NCBI GenBank assembly: GCA_934691725.1
Contig: CAKUTF010000059.1
Location: 1 to 11,705 of the forward strand
Origin: an uncultured Fibrobacter sp.
Lineage (GTDB): Bacteria; Fibrobacterota; Fibrobacteria; Fibrobacterales; Fibrobacteraceae
Reading direction: 5' to 3'
Length of the DNA: 11,705 nucleotides
This document shows positions 1 to 6,365 of the stretch, piece after piece (positions within the stretch are counted from its first letter, which is position 1; the number at the start of each line of letters is the position of its first letter). The translations under genes and the position numbers were made by a program. The notes below the pieces were generated by a model. The model was not told the origin of the DNA. It saw nothing but the letters and a program-made list of their open reading frames with translations, and did no database searches.

Positions 1-105
1 TACTCATTACTCATTACTCATTACTCATTACTCATTACTCATTACTCATTACTCATTACTCATTACTCATTACTCATTACTCATTACTCATCGCTCATCG
101 CTCAT
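1..105. repeat. Heptanucleotide tandem array, TACTCAT x13 plus 2 variants
   Basis: Thirteen perfect, uninterrupted copies of TACTCAT occupy 1-91, followed by two copies of the variant CGCTCAT (92-98 and 99-105). The array starts at the window edge, so its true length is unknown and it probably continues to the left. The unit is 7 bp, so length changes by one copy would shift any reading frame. On the minus strand (ATGAGTA) every frame soon meets a stop, while on the plus strand all frames are open only because the repeat lacks stop triplets. It lies beyond the 3' end of the exported-protein gene. Perfect copies at one end and degenerate copies at the other are typical of an array that grows by replication slippage. 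Confidence 0.97.
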
Positions 106-109
106 TCCC

Positions 110-128
110 TTAGACGTCCGCGGTCTAA
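110..128 (+). repeat. Dispersed motif, type A (left copy)
   Basis: The 19-bp sequence TTAGACGTCCGCGGTCTAA is an imperfect palindrome: arms TTAGAC and GTCTAA surround a 7-bp centre. Its first 18 bases recur in inverted orientation at 11570-11587 with one mismatch. It sits directly between two heptad arrays of different sequence (1-105 and 126-153) and so acts as a spacer in a modular repeat. The function is unknown. Confidence 0.85.
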
Positions 129-156
129 TCCCTACTCCCTCATCCCTAATCCCTAG
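126..156 (+). repeat. Second heptad array, TAATCCC-like x4
   Basis: Four heptads follow one another at 126-132 (TAATCCC), 133-139 (TACTCCC), 140-146 (TCATCCC) and 147-153 (TAATCCC), ending in TAG. The period is again 7 bp, but the sequence differs from the TACTCAT array to the left. The array begins inside the last three bases of the type A motif and ends just before the type B motif at 159. Confidence 0.85.
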
Positions 157-158
157 AT

Positions 159-179
159 TTAAATGTCTGCGGTTCTAAG
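159..179 (+). repeat. Dispersed motif, type B (left copy)
   Basis: The motif core TTAAATGTCTGCGGTTCT resembles the type A motif but has an AT-rich start and an extra T in its second half. It aligns with the inverted copy at 11609-11629 with three mismatches over 17 positions. A looser run of heptads starting with CT (CTAAGCT, CTAAGCG, CTCTCAA, CTAAATT) follows at 175-202. The last bases before the gene stop at 235 contain a weak inverted likeness to the motif around 215-230, which I do not claim as a copy. Confidence 0.7.
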
Positions 180-234
180 CTCTAAGCGCTCTCAACTAAA
201 TTCTGACCGGCCACAGACAACGGCATCTAGAATT

Positions 235-1317
235 TCACTCCTCGTATTCATACGAATCCTCGTCAGAATCGTCGTATTCCTCGTATTCATCCTTTTCATT
301 TGGCAAGATGACAAGCCCGAGCGCGACAGGCTCCCCCTTCTCGTTCATAAAGCCTTCGAGGTAGAGCGTTGTCGAAAGCCGCACAAGGCGCAAGTCCATC
401 ATCGTTCCGCCGTCATGGATGCTCTTCGGCCCGATTCCAAAGAACAGAAACTTTTTCCGCCTGTATTCAAAACGGTTCGCTTCGAAATTCCAGATCCATC
501 GGGTCTTGCCGTCTTCCGAATCTTCATAGTCGCAGGTTTCCGCATCGATGTCGCATTCAAACGAAGCCCGTCCCTGGTAGCGCTTGTTCCATTCCGTGCT
601 AAAGGCGCAAGTCTTGATGCTGTGCCCGCCATTGACCTTCGCGTTTAACTTGTCGTTAATCGAAACAATATCCATCTTTTCGTCTTTCACCTGGTTCCAG
701 ACGTCGCGCAAAATCAGGTAGCTTTCGATACCCTTGGGGCAGTTTCCCGTGAGGTTCACCTCTTCATGCGCCTGCAGAAGCTTTTGCTGCAGATCCACGT
801 CGATCGCCGCCGGAATTTCGACATCCTTGATTTTTTCGATGACTTTTTTGGGCGGAACCGCTATCACCCTGTCGCCTTTTTTTACAAGATAGCCAAGTTC
901 GTCGCGGACCATGTTCAGACATTGCTGCACGTGGATGCCGACCGTATTCGACGCCGCGCTCACAAAATCCACTCCGATTTCCAGATGCCATTCTCCCGCT
1001 GCCGAAGCGTTTTTGTCAAGCCTGCAGTAAGCTTCCTCGCGGATACCGTCGATATAGACGATTTTCGCCTTGAGCTTCGTGAGCATTTCCCCTTCCCTGT
1101 CCAGGCGTTCTAAGCTCCAGAAGTTCGGGTTCTGGCGGAGCAGCTCGGCAAAGGCCTTGTCCCCGTCCAAGGCGGGGAGCAGCGAATCGTTCCGCGCGTT
1201 TTTCTCCCGGAGAAGCTCGGAATACTCCGTAGAAATGTCGGGATTTTCAAAAAGGGAATGCGTTGCGGCAAGCGCAAAAGTCGAGAAAAAAAACAGCAGT
1301 GGCAAAATTTTTTTCAT
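235..1317 (-). CDS. Exported protein of unknown function with acidic C-terminal tail
   Basis: I do not recognise a family. The 360-residue product begins with a clear signal peptide (MKK, then a hydrophobic stretch to about residue 17, with an ALA site for signal peptidase I), so it should leave the cytoplasm. No further membrane segment is seen. The mature part has six cysteines (98, 133, 193, 237, 255, 262), an even number that would allow disulfides outside the cytoplasm. The last 20 residues (341-360) are strongly acidic, 13 of 20 being Asp or Glu with interspersed Tyr, encoded by near-repetitive GAA/GAC/TAC codons. It is the last gene of the minus-strand set, starting 32 bp after the znuB-like stop. 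The ATG at 1317 has a pyrimidine-rich leader and no visible Shine-Dalgarno. The acidic tail could bind divalent cations, which would fit the metal permease next door, but that is inference. Confidence 0.85.
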   Translation of the reverse strand: MKKILPLLFFFSTFALAATHSLFENPDISTEYSELLREKNARNDSLLPALDGDKAFAELLRQNPNFWSLERLDREGEMLTKLKAKIVYIDGIREEAYCRLDKNASAAGEWHLEIGVDFVSAASNTVGIHVQQCLNMVRDELGYLVKKGDRVIAVPPKKVIEKIKDVEIPAAIDVDLQQKLLQAHEEVNLTGNCPKGIESYLILRDVWNQVKDEKMDIVSINDKLNAKVNGGHSIKTCAFSTEWNKRYQGRASFECDIDAETCDYEDSEDGKTRWIWNFEANRFEYRRKKFLFFGIGPKSIHDGGTMMDLRLVRLSTTLYLEGFMNEKGEPVALGLVILPNEKDEYEEYDDSDEDSYEYEE

Positions 1318-1349
1318 GAGGTAAAAATAGAAAACGGCTTGGCGAGAAC

Positions 1350-2159
1350 CTATCTTGAATTTCGGAATTTCAAAAATCCCCAGTTCAGCGCATAGAGCAA
1401 CACGCCAAAAAGGATGATGACAGGTCCAACCGTAAAATTCAGGAAATAGGCAACGAGAAGCCCCGAAACGGAAAGCGCAGCCGAAAGCAGGCAGGAAAGG
1501 AGCATCATCTGCTTTAGATTTTTTGAATGGCTTTCCGCAACGTAGGCGGGAATCGTGAGCAGCGCAATGACGAGAATCAGCCCAACAGTCTGCACCGCCA
1601 TCACGACCGTACAGGCGACAAGCGCCATCAAAAGCATATAGAGCCGGAGCACGGGAACACCTCGCACGCGGGCAAACTCCGGATCGTGGGAAATGGCTAG
1701 AAAATCCCGGAAGAAAAAAACGGTCACGCCCAAGACTACAAGCGCGAGCGCGGCCATTCCCCAGAGAAGTTCCTGCGGCACGGTCAGGATGCTCCCGAAA
1801 AGAAAGCTCATCAGGTCTCCGCTATATCCCGGCGTGAGGTCCGTGAGGATAACGCCTGCCGCCATGCCGCCAGCCCAGATGACATTCACCAGCGTATCGG
1901 AACGTTCTCGGTCTTTCCATGTCAGGTAGCCCATCACAAACGCACAGACAAGTGCAACGCCCAGAGCACCGAGCATCGGCGAAAAGCCGAAAAAGCACGC
2001 AAGCCCGATGCCTCCGAACGAAGCGTGGGCGACTCCGCCAGCGGTTCCCGAAACCCTGTTCACCACCACATAGGAACCCATGATTCCACAGGCGACAGCG
2101 ACAAGAAGCGCCGCGACAAAGGCATTGCGCATAAATTCCAGAGAAAACATTTCCAACAT
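1350..2159 (-). CDS. znuB: ABC-3 family metal (zinc/manganese type) transporter permease
   Basis: The product is the membrane subunit of a metal-ion ABC importer of the ZnuB/MntB family (ABC-3), acting in the inner membrane. It is almost wholly hydrophobic, with about seven to eight membrane segments. The family signature is present near residues 38-54 (SGTAGGVAHASFGGIGLA). The cytoplasmic coupling region follows the FFFRDFLAISHDPEFARVRGV stretch, with the conserved D-E-A-R-G pattern. The open frame extends upstream to 2438, but the extension is non-homologous and overlaps the HAD gene. The ATG at 2159 gives 269 residues, the usual family length, and lies 17 bp after the HAD stop. An ATG three codons further in (M4) is an alternative. 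No ATPase or binding-protein gene is in the window, so partners must lie elsewhere. The metal specificity (Zn, Mn or Fe) cannot be read from the sequence. Confidence 0.9.
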   Translation of the reverse strand: MLEMFSLEFMRNAFVAALLVAVACGIMGSYVVVNRVSGTAGGVAHASFGGIGLACFFGFSPMLGALGVALVCAFVMGYLTWKDRERSDTLVNVIWAGGMAAGVILTDLTPGYSGDLMSFLFGSILTVPQELLWGMAALALVVLGVTVFFFRDFLAISHDPEFARVRGVPVLRLYMLLMALVACTVVMAVQTVGLILVIALLTIPAYVAESHSKNLKQMMLLSCLLSAALSVSGLLVAYFLNFTVGPVIILFGVLLYALNWGFLKFRNSR

Positions 2160-2176
2160 GTTCAAAAAATAGCTTT

Positions 2177-2860
2177 TCAGGGTTCCGAATCGAGTTTTAC
2201 GAAACGCGGCAAGTCCATCAACGAAGAAATCCGCATATCGGCAAACGAACCGTCCTCTCCGGAATCGGGATTCACCCAGACAGTCGTCCATCCGCGATCG
2301 TGCGCAGGTTTTAAATTCTTGAGGGAATCGTCGAGCAGGACGATTTTTTGCGGGGAATCTCCCATGCGGAAAACAGAATTCGCGACAAGAATTTTTTCCA
2401 TTTTTGCGTAAGCGCTCTCCGACGGTTTCCCTTCCCAACCAAGGTTTTCAAGGCCTACAATTTTCCGAAAGCATTCCGAAATTCCCATCCGGGAAATTCC
2501 CGCGCGGCTCCAGTCGGAGCGGCCATTGGTAAAGACGTATTTCGGTCCGCAAATCGAACGGAGCATCTGGACTTTCGCCTGTGAATACTCCGGATAGACC
2601 AAAGTTTCCGGCTCATGGATAAAGTCGAAATAGTCGTCCGGCAAGACGCCATAAACGCTTCGAAGCCCGGCGAGGGTCGTTCCGAAACGGAAGAGATAGT
2701 CCTTGCGAATCCGGACAGCCTCTTCAAAAGAACACCGGACGGTCCTCTGCACAAAAAGGGAAATGCGCTGATCGAGGGATTCGATGACAGAGCGCTCCGC
2801 ATAGAGCGTCAAGTCGTAATCAAAAAGCCAGATCCGGTCCGCGGTATTCGATATTTTCAT
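2177..2860 (-). CDS. HAD-superfamily hydrolase, pyrimidine 5'-nucleotidase type
   Basis: This 227-residue protein carries all four HAD motifs. Motif I is FDYDLTLY with the nucleophile D14 and acid/base D16. Motif II is VFTNG with T111. K145 lies in GKPSES. Motif IV is LLDDS with D177 and D178. A helical cap lies between motifs I and II (about 25-90). The pattern with Leu-Tyr after motif I and the TNG motif II matches the SDT1/Phm8-like pyrimidine 5'-nucleotidase group, which dephosphorylates nucleoside monophosphates in the cytoplasm. The substrate is inferred; other small phosphate monoesters are possible. Its ATG overlaps the dgt stop by 4 bp (ATGA), implying coupled translation and fitting a joint role in (deoxy)nucleotide breakdown. 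Confidence 0.85.
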   Translation of the reverse strand: MKISNTADRIWLFDYDLTLYAERSVIESLDQRISLFVQRTVRCSFEEAVRIRKDYLFRFGTTLAGLRSVYGVLPDDYFDFIHEPETLVYPEYSQAKVQMLRSICGPKYVFTNGRSDWSRAGISRMGISECFRKIVGLENLGWEGKPSESAYAKMEKILVANSVFRMGDSPQKIVLLDDSLKNLKPAHDRGWTTVWVNPDSGEDGSFADMRISSLMDLPRFVKLDSEP

Positions 2861-4161
2861 TGGACAAGGCCGCTGATCTGCCGCGCAAGATAGGAAGCGT
2901 AATTGTCCGTCATACCGCTCACAAAGTCGAGGACCTGGTGATACGCTTCGAGAGGCGTTACGGTCTGCCCGATTTTCGCAGGACCTATCAGGCGCACAAT
3001 CCGCGCCGCGCGATAGGAGGACTCCCCGTATTTGCGAAATTCATAGACGCCGCTCACAAAGGCGTCGAGGACCGTGCTGAGCGTCGTGTAGCTGCCGACT
3101 TCAAGCTCCGTCTTTCTGCGGTCGGGGTAAATGCGCTCCCGCCCGAGCCTCTTCGCAATCCGGATGCCGTTCACCGCGTCGGAATCCGCGAGTTCAATCA
3201 GCGAGGACCGAAGTTCCCCGTTCATGATTTCCTTGTAATGGATGACAAATACGTTCGCCACCGCGTCGATCAGGTTCTGGATGGCAAGCCCGCGCACGCT
3301 CGAAAGGAAGTCGCGGAAATTCTGGCCGTTCTCGTTGTATTCCCGGTCGATGTCGATGTCCGGACCGCAGAGATATTCGAACATGTTGCGGATGTCGGCA
3401 AACTGGAGAATCCCGAGTTCGATCGCATCTTCCACGTCCAGGATGCAGTAGCAGATATCGTCAGCGGCTTCCACCAGATAGCTCAACGGATGCCGCATCC
3501 AGATTCCGTTCCCGATTTCGGGAATGCCTAGTACATTTGCCATGTCACGGTAATCTTCCGCTTCCGTCTGGAAAATACTCGTCGGAATTCCATAGACAGC
3601 AAGCCTCGGATACTTCATCATGGAAGCTACCGTTGCATACGTGAGCCGCATCCCGCCATCCAGAAAATGGTATTCCAGTTTCGAAAGGATCCGGACTCCC
3701 TGGGCGTTGCCGTCAAAGTTTTCGAAATCCTTCATTTCGCGGTCGCTGAAATCCCTGAGCGGATCGGAGTCCCGATTCTTCTTGAACCAGTCGCGGATCG
3801 CCGCCTCCCCTGCATGGCCGAACGGCGGATTGCCGATATCGTGGGCGAGAGCTGCCGACTGGGCAATCGTCCCGAAATGGGACGCGCTGAAGTTCTTCGG
3901 AAATTCTTTCTTTATCTGGTTGAAAACCGTTATCGCGAGACTGCGCGCAACGCTCGAAACCTCGATGGAATGCGTTAAGCGGCTGTGTACGTGGTCGTTC
4001 ACCGAAAACGGATGAACCTGTGTTTTTCTCCCAAGCCGCCGAAATGCAGTCGAAAAGACGATGCGGTCATAGTCACGGTGAAAATCGGAACGGTTCGGGT
4101 CAAGACTCGCCGGATGTCCGTAACGGGTCGCCGAAAGGAGGGTATCCCATTTCAAAATCAT
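2857..4161 (-). CDS. dgt: dGTPase-like deoxynucleotide triphosphohydrolase
   Basis: The product belongs to the HD-domain dGTP triphosphohydrolase family, which splits a dNTP into deoxynucleoside and tripolyphosphate in the cytoplasm. The metal-binding HD residues are visible: H64 in HSRLTHS, H107-D108 in AHDIGNPPFGH and the later Asp at 234/235 in the VEAADDICY segment. The N-terminal part (FSTAFRRLGRKTQVHPF, about 36-52) is also typical. At 434 residues it is shorter than E. coli Dgt (about 505) and resembles the shorter dGTPase-like proteins, some of which accept several dNTPs and are controlled by dNTP binding. It starts 18 bp after the thiD stop and overlaps the HAD gene by 4 bp. No good Shine-Dalgarno precedes the ATG at 4161. 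A role in dNTP pool control is likely; a role in phage defence is possible but nothing in the context demands it. Confidence 0.93.
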   Translation of the reverse strand: MILKWDTLLSATRYGHPASLDPNRSDFHRDYDRIVFSTAFRRLGRKTQVHPFSVNDHVHSRLTHSIEVSSVARSLAITVFNQIKKEFPKNFSASHFGTIAQSAALAHDIGNPPFGHAGEAAIRDWFKKNRDSDPLRDFSDREMKDFENFDGNAQGVRILSKLEYHFLDGGMRLTYATVASMMKYPRLAVYGIPTSIFQTEAEDYRDMANVLGIPEIGNGIWMRHPLSYLVEAADDICYCILDVEDAIELGILQFADIRNMFEYLCGPDIDIDREYNENGQNFRDFLSSVRGLAIQNLIDAVANVFVIHYKEIMNGELRSSLIELADSDAVNGIRIAKRLGRERIYPDRRKTELEVGSYTTLSTVLDAFVSGVYEFRKYGESSYRAARIVRLIGPAKIGQTVTPLEAYHQVLDFVSGMTDNYASYLARQISGLVQ

Positions 4162-4179
4162 GCCAGAAAATTAGAAACT

Positions 4180-4965
4180 CTAAAGGGCGAACATGTGATT
4201 CATCGGTCCTTTCCCGCGCCCTAGATCGAGCATCGAAGCCAGCGAATCCGAGACAAAATCCTTGGCGCGCCTTACAGAATCCGAAAGGTTCCTGCCCAAA
4301 GCGAGATTGCTTGCGATAGCGCTCGAAAGCGTGCATCCCGTCCCGTGCGTATTCGGATTTTCAATCTTCTTTCCGAAGAACCATTCCGAACCGTTTTCGT
4401 TCCACAGCAAATCGTTCGCATCGTTCAAGTCATGGCCGCCTTTTAAAAGGACCGCGCAGCCAAAACTTTCGAAGATTTTCCGGGCGGCTTCTTCCATATT
4501 CTTTTCCGTCCGAATTTTCATCCCGGAAAGAACTTCCGCTTCAGGAATGTTCGGCGTAAGCACGGTCGCCATCGGTAAAAGTTCCCTTTGGAGCGTTTCA
4601 ATCGCTTCATCGCAGATTAACTTTGCCCCGTTTGTCGCGACCATCACCGGATCCACGACGATGTTTTTCGCCGAATATTCTTTTAGTTTGTTTGAAATCG
4701 TACAGATTAACTTTTCGGAAGCGACCATTCCCGTTTTCACCGCATCGGGATAGATGTCCGAAAAGACCGCGTCGAGTTCATCCGCAAGAAATTCGGGAGA
4801 AGCTTCCATGATCGACTTGACGCCTAGCGTATTCTGTGCGGTCAAGGCGGTCACCGCGCTCATCGCAAATACTCCGTGCATCGTCATCGTCTTGATGTCC
4901 GCCTGGATTCCCGCGCCGCCGCTCGAATCCGAACCCGCAATGGTCAAGGCTGTTTTCAATTTCAT
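4180..4965 (-). CDS. thiD: Hydroxymethylpyrimidine / phosphomethylpyrimidine kinase
   Basis: ThiD phosphorylates 4-amino-5-hydroxymethyl-2-methylpyrimidine (HMP) and then HMP-phosphate, supplying the pyrimidine half of thiamine. The ribokinase-like fold is clear: IAGSDSSGGAGIQAD at 9-23 binds HMP, VDPVMVATNG at 104-113, LTPNIPEAE at 136-144, and the anion-hole and active-site stretch HGTGCTLSSA at 207-216 with C211. The length of 261 residues is normal. The ATG at 4965 overlaps the ccsA stop by 4 bp (ATGA). Other thiamine genes are absent and there is no room upstream for a TPP riboswitch, so it is probably expressed with the ccs genes. A salvage kinase (PdxK-like pyridoxal kinase) is the main alternative, but the motif set favours ThiD. 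Confidence 0.95.
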   Translation of the reverse strand: MKLKTALTIAGSDSSGGAGIQADIKTMTMHGVFAMSAVTALTAQNTLGVKSIMEASPEFLADELDAVFSDIYPDAVKTGMVASEKLICTISNKLKEYSAKNIVVDPVMVATNGAKLICDEAIETLQRELLPMATVLTPNIPEAEVLSGMKIRTEKNMEEAARKIFESFGCAVLLKGGHDLNDANDLLWNENGSEWFFGKKIENPNTHGTGCTLSSAIASNLALGRNLSDSVRRAKDFVSDSLASMLDLGRGKGPMNHMFAL

Positions 4966-6365
4966 TTCAAAACCTCCGATTTTTTATTTTTTGCCACATC
5001 CCTTTTCCAAAGCGAAAAGAAAATTACATACAAAGTATCCGCCAGGACCAAGGCACACAGCGCAAAAAAGAGACCGGGCGAATATCCGTAGCTATGAAGC
5101 CCAACGCCTAGGAGATTCACGCCCAAAAGGCAAAACAAAATGACAATCGACAGAAGCGAAAGCATTGCGTACAAAGTTTTTTCCCGGACAAGCCGCCCCC
5201 ACTTCAAGTGCCCGACGATTAAAACCCAAAGGATGACAAGCAACGCCCCATTTTCCTTTGGATCCCATCCCCAGAAGCGTCCCCAGGCGACATCCGCCCA
5301 AAATCCGCCCAAAAGAATTCCTAGAGAAGAAAAAAGAAATCCCGCAAAAAGCGTTTTCCAGAGAACGTTAGTCAACATATCCGAAATTTCGAAGTTCAAC
5401 GAGCAACGCAAGAGGGAAACATGGGCGAGAAGGCTCGAAACCAGGAGCAGGCAAAAACCGCTGGCAATCGTAAACACGTGGAGCGAAAGCCAGAACGGCG
5501 AATCCAAAATCATGGAAACCGGAGCGAAGGAATCCCCGGATAACGCGGAACGCATCACGAGCAAAAGGGCAAGCGGCATTCCGCTTCCGCACACGACAAG
5601 GTTCTTCATCCGCGACCAAACGGCGAGCAAGGGAAACGCCACGGAAAAGCCAAACACAATCAGCAGGAGCATTTCGTAAAGCGATGCCAGCGGCAACCGG
5701 TTTTCCACAAAAAAACGGAAAATAAAAATGGCAACGCAAATCCCCGACATCAGAAATTCAAGCCCCGCGGCGAGTTTCCAAAAAAAACGTTTTTTAAAAA
5801 AGGATACGATTGACACAAAGAACGCGAAGCAAGAAAGAATCCACAAGACAAACGGCAAGTTTATGTTTAAATACAAACGCTCGGCATTAACTTGTCTGTA
5901 CTCGGTCGGAGAAAGAGCGGATTTTTCAACCGAAATTTTTTCCACAAAGGAAGGACTTTGGATGGAATCATACAGATCCAAGGCGGCATCCAAGCGAATG
6001 AATTCACGCGTCAGAGGCCTGTCGTCGTCCCGTTCCGCATACTGCCTAAGAAGCGACCGGCTCCGTCCAAAGTCGCCACGGCAAAAGTTCCGGCGGTTTT
6101 TGTCCAGATGTAAAATTTCCACAGCCGCCGCGCGACCGACCCGAAAGACGGCAATCGAATCCGCCTCGCCGCTCCGGATTTTCCAAAAAAGTTCATCGGG
6201 AGAAATCCCCGCGCACTTTCGGTTTTCGCAAATCCGGTGCGCCGTCAAGAGTTCAAAGGAATTTTGCGGACGGAAGCGTCCTTCGAAATCGACGGCAAAG
6301 GGTTCCGACGGCAAGGCGCAAAGCGAAGCGACCTGAAAAAACAGCAAGACAAAAAAAGTTTTCAC
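4962..6365 (-). CDS. ccsA: System II cytochrome c biogenesis protein CcsA
   Basis: CcsA moves heme across the inner membrane and presents it for attachment to apocytochrome c. The heme-handling WWD domain is at 361-380 (WGRFWGWDPKEN). The family histidines are in the expected order: H296 (SLHVF) before it, H386 (VGHLKW) and H424 (VGLHSYGY) after it. With the GTG start at 6365 the protein has 467 residues, beginning with a signal-like segment (MKTFFVLLFFQVASLCA). A soluble, presumably periplasmic region of about 145 residues follows, then about eight membrane segments from residue 170. I chose GTG because it overlaps the resB stop by 4 bp (GTGA), has GGAAAG about 8 nt upstream and restores a signal peptide; the ATG at 6425 adds 20 polar residues in front of it. 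The N-terminal region (EGRFRPQNSFELL) resembles the GR-x-P leader domain seen on some bacterial CcsA proteins. It forms a functional pair with the resB-like gene. Confidence 0.92.
   Translation of the reverse strand: MKTFFVLLFFQVASLCALPSEPFAVDFEGRFRPQNSFELLTAHRICENRKCAGISPDELFWKIRSGEADSIAVFRVGRAAAVEILHLDKNRRNFCRGDFGRSRSLLRQYAERDDDRPLTREFIRLDAALDLYDSIQSPSFVEKISVEKSALSPTEYRQVNAERLYLNINLPFVLWILSCFAFFVSIVSFFKKRFFWKLAAGLEFLMSGICVAIFIFRFFVENRLPLASLYEMLLLIVFGFSVAFPLLAVWSRMKNLVVCGSGMPLALLLVMRSALSGDSFAPVSMILDSPFWLSLHVFTIASGFCLLLVSSLLAHVSLLRCSLNFEISDMLTNVLWKTLFAGFLFSSLGILLGGFWADVAWGRFWGWDPKENGALLVILWVLIVGHLKWGRLVREKTLYAMLSLLSIVILFCLLGVNLLGVGLHSYGYSPGLFFALCALVLADTLYVIFFSLWKRDVAKNKKSEVLK

Noticed and set aside
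1..156. An open plus-strand frame through the heptad array
   Set aside because: All three frames of this repeat lack stops, so openness carries no information; no start codon or upstream gene is visible in the window.
1..179. CRISPR array
   Set aside because: Units are 7 bp without spacers, and the longer motifs are only ~19 bp, occur twice per locus and are separated by heptads rather than unique spacers. No cas gene is present.
163..648. A plus-strand frame with a hydrophobic stretch that looks like a membrane protein
   Set aside because: It is the complement of the acidic tail: Asp/Glu codons read backwards give Val/Ile/Leu/Phe codons, which creates a false membrane segment. It also starts inside the repeat module.
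2160..2438. N-terminal extension of the metal permease to 2438
   Set aside because: The extension overlaps the HAD gene in another frame, is Arg-rich and unlike any ABC-3 permease; starting at 2159 gives the normal family length.
2860..3531. A 223-codon open frame on the plus strand opposite dgt
   Set aside because: It is antisense to a clear HD-domain enzyme, has no recognisable motif, and is an expected shadow.
2857..4161. dgt as a dedicated phage-defence gene
   Set aside because: No other defence gene, mobile element or toxin is adjacent, and the gene is embedded in a metabolic operon; general dNTP control is the simpler reading.
4962..5000. TPP riboswitch before thiD
   Set aside because: thiD starts within the ccsA stop codon, so there is no leader to hold one.
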